Positions 44,033 to 51,711 of a stretch of DNA of 64,000 bases are shown one piece after another (position 1 is the stretch's first letter; every line of letters starts with the position of its first letter). The notes under the pieces are model-generated. The model had not been told where the DNA came from. It saw only the letters and a program-made list of their open reading frames with translations, and ran no database searches. A program made the translations under genes and the position numbers. This stretch comes from Neisseriaceae bacterium (GTDB lineage Bacteria > Pseudomonadota > Gammaproteobacteria > Burkholderiales > Neisseriaceae): the NCBI GenBank assembly GCA_017991555.1, contig JAGOQM010000002.1, positions 124,001 through 188,000 on the forward strand, given 5' to 3'.

Positions 44033-44493
44033 TACTCTACCCCTTCATTAAATTTGTCGATTGATTCTTGCAGTTCGTTGCGTTGGCCAATAGCCGTTTT
44101 GGCTATTTCTGCGAGTCGTAAAATATCCTCGCCAAGACTTCGTTCACCTTCGCTTGGCTCGGCTCCTTGCTCATTGCCTGGTTGCTCACCTTTATTTGCA
44201 TTGGCTGCACAGATGGCCTCGGCTTGGCGCAACCGGAGGCGGCCAGTAGCGAGGTCACCGCGCAGATCATCAATAATTTTTTGCTCATGTTCCCGTTCCT
44301 GTTCGTGTTTAATGCCAATAGCGGCCAGATCGTCGTCTAAGCGACGCTGCGTGTCTTCTGCTGCTCTAGCCTGTTCTTTGATGTAATCGTCGTGCTTGGC
44401 CTGCCACTGAGCGTCGCGCAATAAAAAACCGCCCAAGAAGGCGGCACCAAGACATAACCCAACAATCAAAATGTGTTTTAAAAAGTCCTTCAC
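44032..44493 (-). CDS. Rz-like inner-membrane spanin
   Basis: A 153-residue protein with an N-terminal membrane anchor (residues 7-26, HILIVGLCLGAAFLGGFLL) and a long periplasmic coiled coil (EQARAAEDTQRRLDDDLAAIG ... EQEREHEQKIIDDLRGDL). This is the Rz layout: i-spanin subunits fuse inner and outer membranes at the end of lysis. A second lipoprotein gene is embedded in another frame of it. It overlaps the holin gene by one base. Confidence 0.85.
   Translation of the reverse strand: MKDFLKHILIVGLCLGAAFLGGFLLRDAQWQAKHDDYIKEQARAAEDTQRRLDDDLAAIGIKHEQEREHEQKIIDDLRGDLATGRLRLRQAEAICAANANKGEQPGNEQGAEPSEGERSLGEDILRLAEIAKTAIGQRNELQESIDKFNEGVE
44103..44288 (-). CDS. Rz1-like outer-membrane spanin lipoprotein, embedded in Rz
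   Basis: A 61-residue frame lies wholly inside the Rz gene in a different frame. MSKKLLMICAVTSLLAASGC gives a lipoprotein signal with lipobox AASGC, followed by a short Pro-containing chain (KPRPSVQPMQIKVSN). Nested Rz1 genes are typical of lambda-like lysis cassettes; the o-spanin pairs with Rz across the periplasm. GGGAAC lies before the ATG at 44288. Confidence 0.85.
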   Translation of the reverse strand: MSKKLLMICAVTSLLAASGCAKPRPSVQPMQIKVSNQAMSKEPSQAKVNEVLARIFYDSQK

Positions 44494-44855
44494 TATTTAC
44501 CCTTTCCGCCCTTAGCTTCTAACCAGGCTTTTACCAAGCTATCCATGAAGCTGGTACCAGTGCGCACGATTCTCTCCAGCACCATCGGTAAAATCTGTGG
44601 CGCCACCGCCTTTAAGGCATCCAGTGCATAGCCGCTCACAACACCAGCAATAATGCCCACTGCTGCGTTGGCCAAAGGCATCGTGTTAGGCAGAAAGTAT
44701 TCGGCCACGGCACCAGCAAAGATCATACCGATTGGCACACCCAGCAATGCCGGCACCCACCGACCCTTTACACGGTCAATGGCCCATATTGCTCCCAAGC
44801 CACCGCCAGCCGCCGCAAACACCACCCCCGTCGTTAAAACCCCGCTCACATCCAT
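44493..44855 (-). CDS. Putative phage holin
   Basis: A 120-residue protein with three likely membrane segments (about 5-25, 33-52 and 60-80), Gly/Ala-rich, and a charged C-terminus ending EAKGGKGK. Position directly upstream of Rz/Rz1 and endolysin supports a holin that times lysis. It overlaps the next upstream gene by one base. Confidence 0.75.
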   Translation of the reverse strand: MDVSGVLTTGVVFAAAGGGLGAIWAIDRVKGRWVPALLGVPIGMIFAGAVAEYFLPNTMPLANAAVGIIAGVVSGYALDALKAVAPQILPMVLERIVRTGTSFMDSLVKAWLEAKGGKGK

Positions 44856-45349
44856 TAATCACCCCGTACTTTCTCCATTAGTTTTATTTTGCATTTCGTG
44901 TGAGTGATCATGTTTCGGCCAGCCAATAAGCAAATCGTGGCCAGCACTGGCGAAATAAACATGCCCGTATTTAATGGCGGAGAGCTGGCCCAAAAGGACA
45001 CCGTGACAATGGCCCACAAAAGACTGCTGACGGTGAGCAAATACCCGCTAATGATGTTGCTTCGGCATGACGTGTAGCACAGCGCTATGAGCTGTAAGCT
45101 GCCCAGTGACACAAACACCACAGCCCAGATCAAGGTGTCTATGAGCTGGAACTTGTAATATGCGGGCGTTAGGTACACCCCACTGCCCTCAAATAGAAAC
45201 ACCACAGCAAAGGCCAGCATGAATGTGGCGTTGAAAATCTCAATCCCTCGCGTGCCCGTATCAAATAGCCACTTCTGTAGCCGGTCTGGTAAAAAACGCC
45301 AATCAAGCACCCAGCGTAAGCGTAGGCCGAAACTCTGTAATCTGGTCAT
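44855..45349 (-). CDS. Phage membrane protein, four segments, unknown
   Basis: With ATG at 45349 (MTRLQSFGLRLRWVLDWRF) the product is 164 residues with four hydrophobic stretches (~38-55, 68-90, 98-115, 120-140). Two tandem terminators lie just before it, so it probably starts a separate lysis-side transcript. No family is recognised; a role as antiholin, exclusion factor or pinholin partner is possible but not shown. Confidence 0.65.
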   Translation of the reverse strand: MTRLQSFGLRLRWVLDWRFLPDRLQKWLFDTGTRGIEIFNATFMLAFAVVFLFEGSGVYLTPAYYKFQLIDTLIWAVVFVSLGSLQLIALCYTSCRSNIISGYLLTVSSLLWAIVTVSFWASSPPLNTGMFISPVLATICLLAGRNMITHTKCKIKLMEKVRGD

Positions 45350-45365
45350 ATCCTTGCCCCAATAC

Positions 45366-45414
45366 AAAAAGCCCACCTTGCGATGGGCGTAAAAAATCCC
45401 GCCAGTGCGGGTTA
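45366..45414 (-). terminator. Two tandem terminators after the tail-fibre gene
   Basis: On the minus strand CCCGC/GCGGG (45398-45411) is followed by six T. A second GCCCA/TGGGC hairpin (45371-45388) is then followed by five T. Both lie between the tail-fibre stop and the membrane-protein start. Confidence 0.75.
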
Positions 45415-45431
45415 TGCCGTATTTGACAATA

Positions 45432-47144
45432 CTAGTGAAAGACTCTAGTAAATACCCATGAGAATCTATCTGGCAGCACCGGTGGGTTTGCATATTGAGC
45501 TTTAACAAACCCAGAATATACTTTTGCATAATTACCACTGCTGTATGCCACATAAGTTCCACCTATATCACTCTCAATAAATGGCGGCTTTGTAAACATA
45601 CTCGTCACCATCCTGCCACTGCTCTCATTCAGTTGAGTTACGTGATAGCACGGACCTAATGGATACTGGCCGTTTGATGTGGTAAAAAATGCGTTACTTG
45701 ATAAAACCCTCTTGAACTCTGTTGATGTTGTAGTCATCCCAAGGAAGGCAGCAACAACACGTGCATTGCATTCGTAAGCGTTACATCTCATTGAAACTGT
45801 CGCATCCCCAAACTCTGTCATTGATTGAATTTTAATAAACTCACCACTTGACCATTCAATCTTGTTATTTTGAAGGACATTAAATTTCCTGGTTACTGAA
45901 ATGAAATCACCACTAATATCAAGAATCCCGTCATCAACATAAAATATTGGTTCATCAATTTTGGATTCACCTCCGTGATAACTCCCTGCCCATAATTTAT
46001 TTTTACCTGACATAAATGCATAATCAGACGCTCCTCTATGAGAAATATAGTTCGGCGACTTTGTATAGTATGAAACAGTATCAATATCAATCGACTCGTC
46101 ATTAATGTCACCAATCTCCATAAAATTAAAACCGATTAAATTTATAGTAGCTTTACTGTCCGTAGTATCAATACTTACATTATTCTCACCACGACTTGCA
46201 TAGAACTCAAAAACTCTAAGAGTCGATGTTTCAGAGCTTAAATCAACTGTATGCAATACATTATTTATCCGTAAGCTCTGGGATCTTGAGCTATTTGGAG
46301 AGGCTAAAAACGCAATAGATATTAAACCTTTGAACCCAGATTTAACTTTCTCACTAACGACAGTTGTATCTGTGCTTTTTATTTGAACGTACCTTAGCGG
46401 AACCCCTGCAACAACCTTATCACCACCGATTACCGCAAGCGGCACATCTATAAGTGACAGACCAGTCGCTTTAGGTGACTTGTAAATAAATACCTTGTGC
46501 AGAGAGTAGGCGTATGTCGTTCGGAATAAATCCCACTTCTTGTTCTCAGACTCTTCTGGTATTGATGGATCGACCGCATTGCCAGACCTAGCCCTGATAA
46601 AAAACGCGTCATTATTCAGCCCTTTAGTTATAACACCAACATCTCCAGATGAGTGCCTAAAAACTATTTTAAAATTACTGCTAAGTGGGTTGTAGTTGTA
46701 TGAGTAACCATTGCTAATTCGATTAACATCCCTTTGATTCCCATACTCACTCCCGACCAATGAAGAGCCATCCTCCATACCAAGACGAATGGATGTAAGG
46801 CCTTGAAGAGTCAGCCACTGGTCTGGATTAAACGGTTCCACTGTGTCAAAAGGCAACAGGTCCGGCCTTGGGGCATATACAATGCCATCATGGATGACTG
46901 TAAAATGTGGCTCGCTAACACTTAAACCAGCCGCATACTCAACTGGCACTTTATAGCCGTTTTCAGCAATAACCTGTTTTAGATACTCCGTTAGGCCTTT
47001 GAGGGTCTTTCTCTTGCCTGCATCAACCACCATCTCATTTTTGTCGCTATGAACAACTTCGTGCAACAAGCCAGCATCACGCCTAATATCCGAAACAAGC
47101 TTTACTGTATCACCAATATTTGTATTGTTATTGCAATTGGACAT
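45432..47144 (-). CDS. Phage tail fibre/spike-like protein
   Basis: The 570-residue protein follows TipJ and the 163-residue gene, where receptor-binding proteins are encoded. The first ~130 residues (DAGKRKTLKGLTEYLKQVIAENGYKVPVEYAAG, FTVIHDGIVYAPRPDLLPFDT) resemble fibre attachment modules. The remainder is strand-rich with no catalytic motif I can see. Composition is more A/T-rich than the tail genes, as expected for a host-range module exchanged between phages. GGAGAGG precedes the ATG. Confidence 0.75.
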   Translation of the reverse strand: MSNCNNNTNIGDTVKLVSDIRRDAGLLHEVVHSDKNEMVVDAGKRKTLKGLTEYLKQVIAENGYKVPVEYAAGLSVSEPHFTVIHDGIVYAPRPDLLPFDTVEPFNPDQWLTLQGLTSIRLGMEDGSSLVGSEYGNQRDVNRISNGYSYNYNPLSSNFKIVFRHSSGDVGVITKGLNNDAFFIRARSGNAVDPSIPEESENKKWDLFRTTYAYSLHKVFIYKSPKATGLSLIDVPLAVIGGDKVVAGVPLRYVQIKSTDTTVVSEKVKSGFKGLISIAFLASPNSSRSQSLRINNVLHTVDLSSETSTLRVFEFYASRGENNVSIDTTDSKATINLIGFNFMEIGDINDESIDIDTVSYYTKSPNYISHRGASDYAFMSGKNKLWAGSYHGGESKIDEPIFYVDDGILDISGDFISVTRKFNVLQNNKIEWSSGEFIKIQSMTEFGDATVSMRCNAYECNARVVAAFLGMTTTSTEFKRVLSSNAFFTTSNGQYPLGPCYHVTQLNESSGRMVTSMFTKPPFIESDIGGTYVAYSSGNYAKVYSGFVKAQYANPPVLPDRFSWVFTRVFH

Positions 47145-47153
47145 TACCCTCTC

Positions 47154-47645
47154 CTACCACCAGTACGGTGAGTTTTTATCTGTATGAATGACTTCCCGCA
47201 ATGAGCGCGATAGAAGTGTTAATTTTGAAATTTCATTATCTTTAATGAGTGCATACGACTGCTCATCATGCCGAGGCATATCAAACGTTTCTAAAACGGC
47301 TGATATGGTCCAGAACTTGTTATTTTTCTGGACGCTGTAAGGCTCTTCTGGGTTTATAAAACGGGCTTTGACACATACCATGCCAAGCCCGTTTTTTAGG
47401 TTGAGTCGAAACCAACCGACACCACCACACGTCTCATAATCAAAAAAAGATTCAAAAATGGCGAGCTGCTCATCGGTCATCAACCAACTCACGCTCGCCT
47501 TCTTTGCTACTGATTTAAATCGCCTGCGTTGTCTTGCTCGACCGCTGTCCATTTGTGATCGAATAAATGGGTTTTGCGGGGCATAACCATATCCATTTAA
47601 CAATGGGCACGGCACAACGTCAGGCATTACTGGCAAACAATCCAT
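47154..47645 (-). CDS. Phage tail-associated protein, unknown
   Basis: A 163-residue protein between TipJ and the fibre. The SGRARQRRRFKSVAKKASVSWLMTDEQLAIFESFF region followed by WFRLNLKNGLGMVCVKARF occurs in tail-tip genes of other siphophages. I cannot name the function. AAGGGG lies 8 bases before the ATG. Confidence 0.7.
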   Translation of the reverse strand: MDCLPVMPDVVPCPLLNGYGYAPQNPFIRSQMDSGRARQRRRFKSVAKKASVSWLMTDEQLAIFESFFDYETCGGVGWFRLNLKNGLGMVCVKARFINPEEPYSVQKNNKFWTISAVLETFDMPRHDEQSYALIKDNEISKLTLLSRSLREVIHTDKNSPYWW

Positions 47646-47660
47646 GCCATTACCCCTTAG

Positions 47661-50600
47661 TTAATAAATCATTGTCACGATTGCCTCTTCACTGCGTTTA
47701 CCGTCATTGTCAATCGCATAGGCCTTGAACTCCACACGCTGAAAAATTGGCTCTTCTGGCGGCTCAGGCTGCTCAGTGGGTGTAAATTGGCGGCGTATCG
47801 TCGCTTTTTTACCTTCAATTAACGGGCTGATCCAAATAATCACACCGTCTTGCTCGATGACATAATTGACTACGTTTGGAATTTCAACGCCGGTAATCGT
47901 CACGTCCGCATAGACGGGATTGGTGCCAGATTTAACAACTTCAAGGCCAGGCTTAACTTGGTTAATAGGATCATCCTCTTTGGCCACCGCTGTCGTCAGC
48001 ACAAACCACTCACCCTCGTATGTACCCACTGCCCTTGCACGAATACGCACCTGGTCACCATATGGCAAAGCACCGGTATAAATCGGCGCTTCGCCGCTGT
48101 AAAGCTTGCGCCAAGGTGCCCCAATGGTTTCGGCCACTTCAAAATCATAGCGAACAGCGCCGCGCGCCTGGTTAGCCGTCACTTCAAACACGTTTTGTTC
48201 AATTGAGCGCCACACTTTAATCCACGTGATGGCCAACACCTCAGATATTGGGTCAGTTGGCACAACCTCGATAGGCATATCCAGCTCCGTTTCCGCGGTA
48301 TGCGGTAAATCTGAGTAATTCACAAAGGTCATGCTTACCCTACCATCAGCGTCCGGTACCGCGCCAAGCATCACCACCTTCATCCCCACTCGTTCGGCGG
48401 CACCAAAGATATAATGCGTTGGCTCTTCAGAGTGACCATTGCTAATGTACGGATCACCAACAATTCGGCCACTAAAATCATCAATACGCGTGATTTTAAA
48501 CGGCCCTTGTGCTGAGCCATCCTTTGCTCGCAGTGTGATTGAATCATTACCGGTCCACGGCAGTGATTCGTTCACTTGGATGACTGCCCCGTCGAACGAC
48601 TCAATCAAGCCGGTGGCGCCAGCGTTCTGAACATCGTGGCTATACAGCACCATATCGCCATAGCGTGGAATCAGACCTTCCATCTCAGTCTGCCAACTTG
48701 GAAACTGTCGCTGCACCCGATGCATAGCGGCGCGGTGAATCCCTTCTCGCCAAGCCTGCTGCCGACTGGTAATGGCCAGCATTTGAATTGTGGCTGGCTT
48801 CAGCTTTTTACTGTCGGGAAACGCACATTCAACTTCTTTTGTTTGCCCCGAGACTGGGTCGGTGTACTGCACAATCACATAATCAGCCTGGTCAGACTTC
48901 ACCGTGGCAAACTCAACCGAGAAGCTGTCTTTCAGCATATTGCTTGGCGTAAACATAGCCGCAGGAATCGATTTGCGCTCATTACGTGAGAAGTCAATCA
49001 CGCCAGCATAATAGATCGGCTTCGTTCGCCCGCACTCTAGAATGCGCGTGGCTGCTTCCCAAGTCGTCGTGTCGTCAGTAAAGATTGCGTCGCAGAAATC
49101 ACTGCGGCCATACCAGATGGCATCCAGCCGCATCAGCTCCGTCATGTTTAACCGCTTCTCTGGCAGCTTCCGGCCATAGATCTTGTTCATGAACACATCG
49201 GCTGCCGCCCAGGCAATTGACCGCGTCGGCTGCTCAACCCATGATCGGCCATTAAAAACAGGCAGGATGCGGGTGCCCAGTACATTCACGCGGCGCGCAA
49301 TGTTGTTGTTCAGGTTATTTGTGGCCCGAATCTTTACGGCCAGCAAGGTCACGTTGCCATATCGAACTTTGTTTGGCATGTATGAACGAACACCAGACCA
49401 CTGAATCTCATCACTGATCCGCGTGGCATCGCCTGACTTGCTGGTTCTGGCCACGCGTACCTCATAGCGCCCCAGCGGCACATTGAACGAGTAGGTTTGC
49501 ATGATGGGATCAATGGTGGCGCCCTTGATTGAGGCGCTTACAGGCAAAACCACTGGCTTTGGCCGAAGCCATGCTGGCGGCTGAGAGTGCACAATTTCAA
49601 CCGTATCATCAGGCTTCTTCGTCATTTGTGTCAGATTAAACCAGCTGCCGGCAGGACTATTCGAGTCATCAAGCGCCCGCGCCTGAATGATAAAGTCCAC
49701 GCTATTGCTTTTGGGGTTGCCGTTGTCATCCATATAAGCCAAGCCTCGAGGACAAATCACGTCCACGCCAATACGCGTCGTTTTCTGGCCAAGAGGCGTA
49801 GCCACATACCCACCACGATAATTAATTTTTGCCTTGATCGGCGTGTACTTAAGGGCCTTCTCGTAAGTTGGGTCCCAGTACTCACTCGTTGGCGGCCGGC
49901 CTTTTTCATCATCAATCGCGGTGTAGGTAACCTTGCCCTCATAGCCAATGGTGTCTTCTTTTGAGTCTTTGTCGACACCATCCAAAACAAGGCCAGTCAC
50001 CTCGGGTGCGGTATAGACGTTGTCAGGGAAAAGGCGCATCGCTTCATTGGGCCCAATCACTCTGTACTCAACTTCGTCAAAATGATCGATCGGCGTTTTT
50101 TCAATAGCGATCTGTTCAATCTGAATCTTGCCTTGCGTGATGCAAAACAACTGATGCAAATACTGCTCATTACCTGAGTTTTCAGTGTATGGCGCCATAG
50201 CCTGGTCAGGATAAACACGACGGCGCCCGTACAAGACCGGCACTCTCATGCCCAAGCGAGCCTCATTCTGTTGCGGGCCAATCAAATACTGAGTCGCACT
50301 AGATGCCCCGCCCATTGAACCGCCAAGCTTCGGTTGAGGCAGCAACGTGTTTATCAGTAGGCCACCGGCAAGCATGATCCCCATTTGTGCAGCGCCAATG
50401 GCAAATGGAGACACTAATCCAATAGCGCCAGGGATATAGAATGCAGCAGCAATCAGCGCGGCTTGTAAAACTAAGCGCATCGGATTACTACCGCTGCTGC
50501 CACCGCCCTGCAAATACGGCGGTAGATCAACCGTCACCATGATGCTATCGCGTGCCAATACATCACCCCACGCATGCTGCAGTACATACTCGCCATCAAC

Positions 50601-50753
50601 AATGACCACAAACGGCTTTAATCGCTGCCCAATGGCACCAATCAGGCCTGCGCCTGCCAGTACCTCATTAATGGTTTTTGGCTCGGCTACAGCGTATTGA
50701 ACAGGGTTTAGCTGCGGCCGAAACGGGTCGGTTAAGTGTGTGATGTTAGCCAT
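47661..50753 (-). CDS. Tail tip / host-specificity protein TipJ (lambda gpJ type)
   Basis: A 1030-residue tail-tip protein. The N-terminal part has a ubiquitin-like start, a hydrophobic Gly-rich segment (~95-145, VLQAALIAAAFYIPGAIGL) and RVPVLYGRRRVYPDQAMAPY, as in TipJ family proteins. The middle has the baseplate-hub-like domain (WAAADVFMNKIYGRKLPEKRLNM), and fibronectin-like strands follow in the last third. It determines adsorption together with the fibre. It overlaps the NlpC/P60 gene by 8 bases. Confidence 0.92.
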   Translation of the reverse strand: MANITHLTDPFRPQLNPVQYAVAEPKTINEVLAGAGLIGAIGQRLKPFVVIVDGEYVLQHAWGDVLARDSIMVTVDLPPYLQGGGSSGSNPMRLVLQAALIAAAFYIPGAIGLVSPFAIGAAQMGIMLAGGLLINTLLPQPKLGGSMGGASSATQYLIGPQQNEARLGMRVPVLYGRRRVYPDQAMAPYTENSGNEQYLHQLFCITQGKIQIEQIAIEKTPIDHFDEVEYRVIGPNEAMRLFPDNVYTAPEVTGLVLDGVDKDSKEDTIGYEGKVTYTAIDDEKGRPPTSEYWDPTYEKALKYTPIKAKINYRGGYVATPLGQKTTRIGVDVICPRGLAYMDDNGNPKSNSVDFIIQARALDDSNSPAGSWFNLTQMTKKPDDTVEIVHSQPPAWLRPKPVVLPVSASIKGATIDPIMQTYSFNVPLGRYEVRVARTSKSGDATRISDEIQWSGVRSYMPNKVRYGNVTLLAVKIRATNNLNNNIARRVNVLGTRILPVFNGRSWVEQPTRSIAWAAADVFMNKIYGRKLPEKRLNMTELMRLDAIWYGRSDFCDAIFTDDTTTWEAATRILECGRTKPIYYAGVIDFSRNERKSIPAAMFTPSNMLKDSFSVEFATVKSDQADYVIVQYTDPVSGQTKEVECAFPDSKKLKPATIQMLAITSRQQAWREGIHRAAMHRVQRQFPSWQTEMEGLIPRYGDMVLYSHDVQNAGATGLIESFDGAVIQVNESLPWTGNDSITLRAKDGSAQGPFKITRIDDFSGRIVGDPYISNGHSEEPTHYIFGAAERVGMKVVMLGAVPDADGRVSMTFVNYSDLPHTAETELDMPIEVVPTDPISEVLAITWIKVWRSIEQNVFEVTANQARGAVRYDFEVAETIGAPWRKLYSGEAPIYTGALPYGDQVRIRARAVGTYEGEWFVLTTAVAKEDDPINQVKPGLEVVKSGTNPVYADVTITGVEIPNVVNYVIEQDGVIIWISPLIEGKKATIRRQFTPTEQPEPPEEPIFQRVEFKAYAIDNDGKRSEEAIVTMIY

Positions 50754-51168
50754 TTAGAAACCTGTAAAATTTTAAGTTGGAATAACCAGACACGCGCAAG
50801 TCTTGGCCGCTCTGCCACCGGATGCCAGACCCGCGCTCACAGTGCAAAACACCGCCGCCGTCGAAGTCTAGCCAAACACCACAATGCGGCTCGGCGCCGG
50901 CTCGCATCAAAACACCGGCACCGTGAAATGGCTCATCAACCACCACCCAGTCACCTGACGTCATCTTTTTGCCATAGAGTGCGGCCATGGCATCCCCGAG
51001 ACTCGTTGGTGGCAACTCAATCCCAAAAAACCGACGCTGCACATCCCGCAGCAAGCCCCAGCAGTTAAACTGGCCATGCTCACCATTGGCATCATCCCCA
51101 TAGGTGTAATGGGTCATGTATTTGATAATGTCATCAGGCACCATGACTGAGGCTTGGGAATCGTTCAT
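50746..51168 (-). CDS. NlpC/P60-type tail assembly peptidase
   Basis: With ATG at 51168 (AAAGGT upstream) the product is 140 residues. C36 (FNCWGLLRDVQRRFFG) and H95 (PHCGVWLDF) form the Cys-His pair of NlpC/P60 enzymes, as in lambda gpK-like tail proteins that cut peptidoglycan during entry or aid tail-tip assembly. It overlaps the DUF1833 gene by 35 bases, a sign of tight packing. Confidence 0.88.
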   Translation of the reverse strand: MNDSQASVMVPDDIIKYMTHYTYGDDANGEHGQFNCWGLLRDVQRRFFGIELPPTSLGDAMAALYGKKMTSGDWVVVDEPFHGAGVLMRAGAEPHCGVWLDFDGGGVLHCERGSGIRWQSGQDLRVSGYSNLKFYRFLNG

Positions 51169-51655
51169 GTGTATACCTTTCAAGTGGGAATGTGGAATTA
51201 AAAACATCCTCTAAGCTGGCCGCCACGGTGACCGTATAATTGTTGGCCGTGGCATTGCCCAGCTCCATTTCAATCGGCGGATCAATTTGAGGGCCTATAC
51301 CCAAAGTGCTTTCGGTATAGACCCTTAAAATCACTGAAATAGGCTTGCCGCTGGTACTGGCCAAGGCCAAGTGCTCAGTAATTTCTCGGCTGATGTTGTC
51401 GAATGTCAGCTGCAGCTCTGGCAGCCGCCCATCATCAACAGACGGCAAAACCATATCCCACGGCGCACCAACAAAATTAACGAGTTGGCCTGCATTTCTT
51501 GGGGCACCGGCTTCTAGTCTGGCTTTAATGTCATCCATGCCCTGCACCAGGCGAATGGGCACAGAGAAGGCATCGTGATTAATTTCAATGCAGTTATAAA
51601 TCAAGCCCTGCACCGGTGCCGATGCGTAGGCCTCTTTAAGCGCTTCGCTCATCAT
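51134..51655 (-). CDS. DUF1833 family phage tail protein
   Basis: With ATG at 51655 (AAGGAG upstream) the product is ~173 residues. EALKEAYASAPVQGLIYNCIEINHDAF and LEDVFNSTFPLERYTHERFPSL match DUF1833, found between tape measure and tail-tip genes in many siphophages. It probably contributes to the distal tail or hub. Confidence 0.88.
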   Translation of the reverse strand: MMSEALKEAYASAPVQGLIYNCIEINHDAFSVPIRLVQGMDDIKARLEAGAPRNAGQLVNFVGAPWDMVLPSVDDGRLPELQLTFDNISREITEHLALASTSGKPISVILRVYTESTLGIGPQIDPPIEMELGNATANNYTVTVAASLEDVFNSTFPLERYTHERFPSLSHGA

Positions 51656-51673
51656 AAGCATCTCCTTTCGGCG

Positions 51674-51698
51674 TAAAAAAACCACCCGAAGGTGGTTT
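51674..51698 (-). terminator. Terminator between tape measure and DUF1833 genes
   Basis: AACCACC (51680-51686) and GGTGGTT (51691-51697) with seven T on the minus strand. Confidence 0.7.
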
Positions 51699-51711
51699 GT
51701 TGATTTAAAAA

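Noticed and set aside
47850..48989. Plus-strand frames across the tail-tip gene
   Set aside because: Shadows of TipJ; all phage genes here are on the minus strand.
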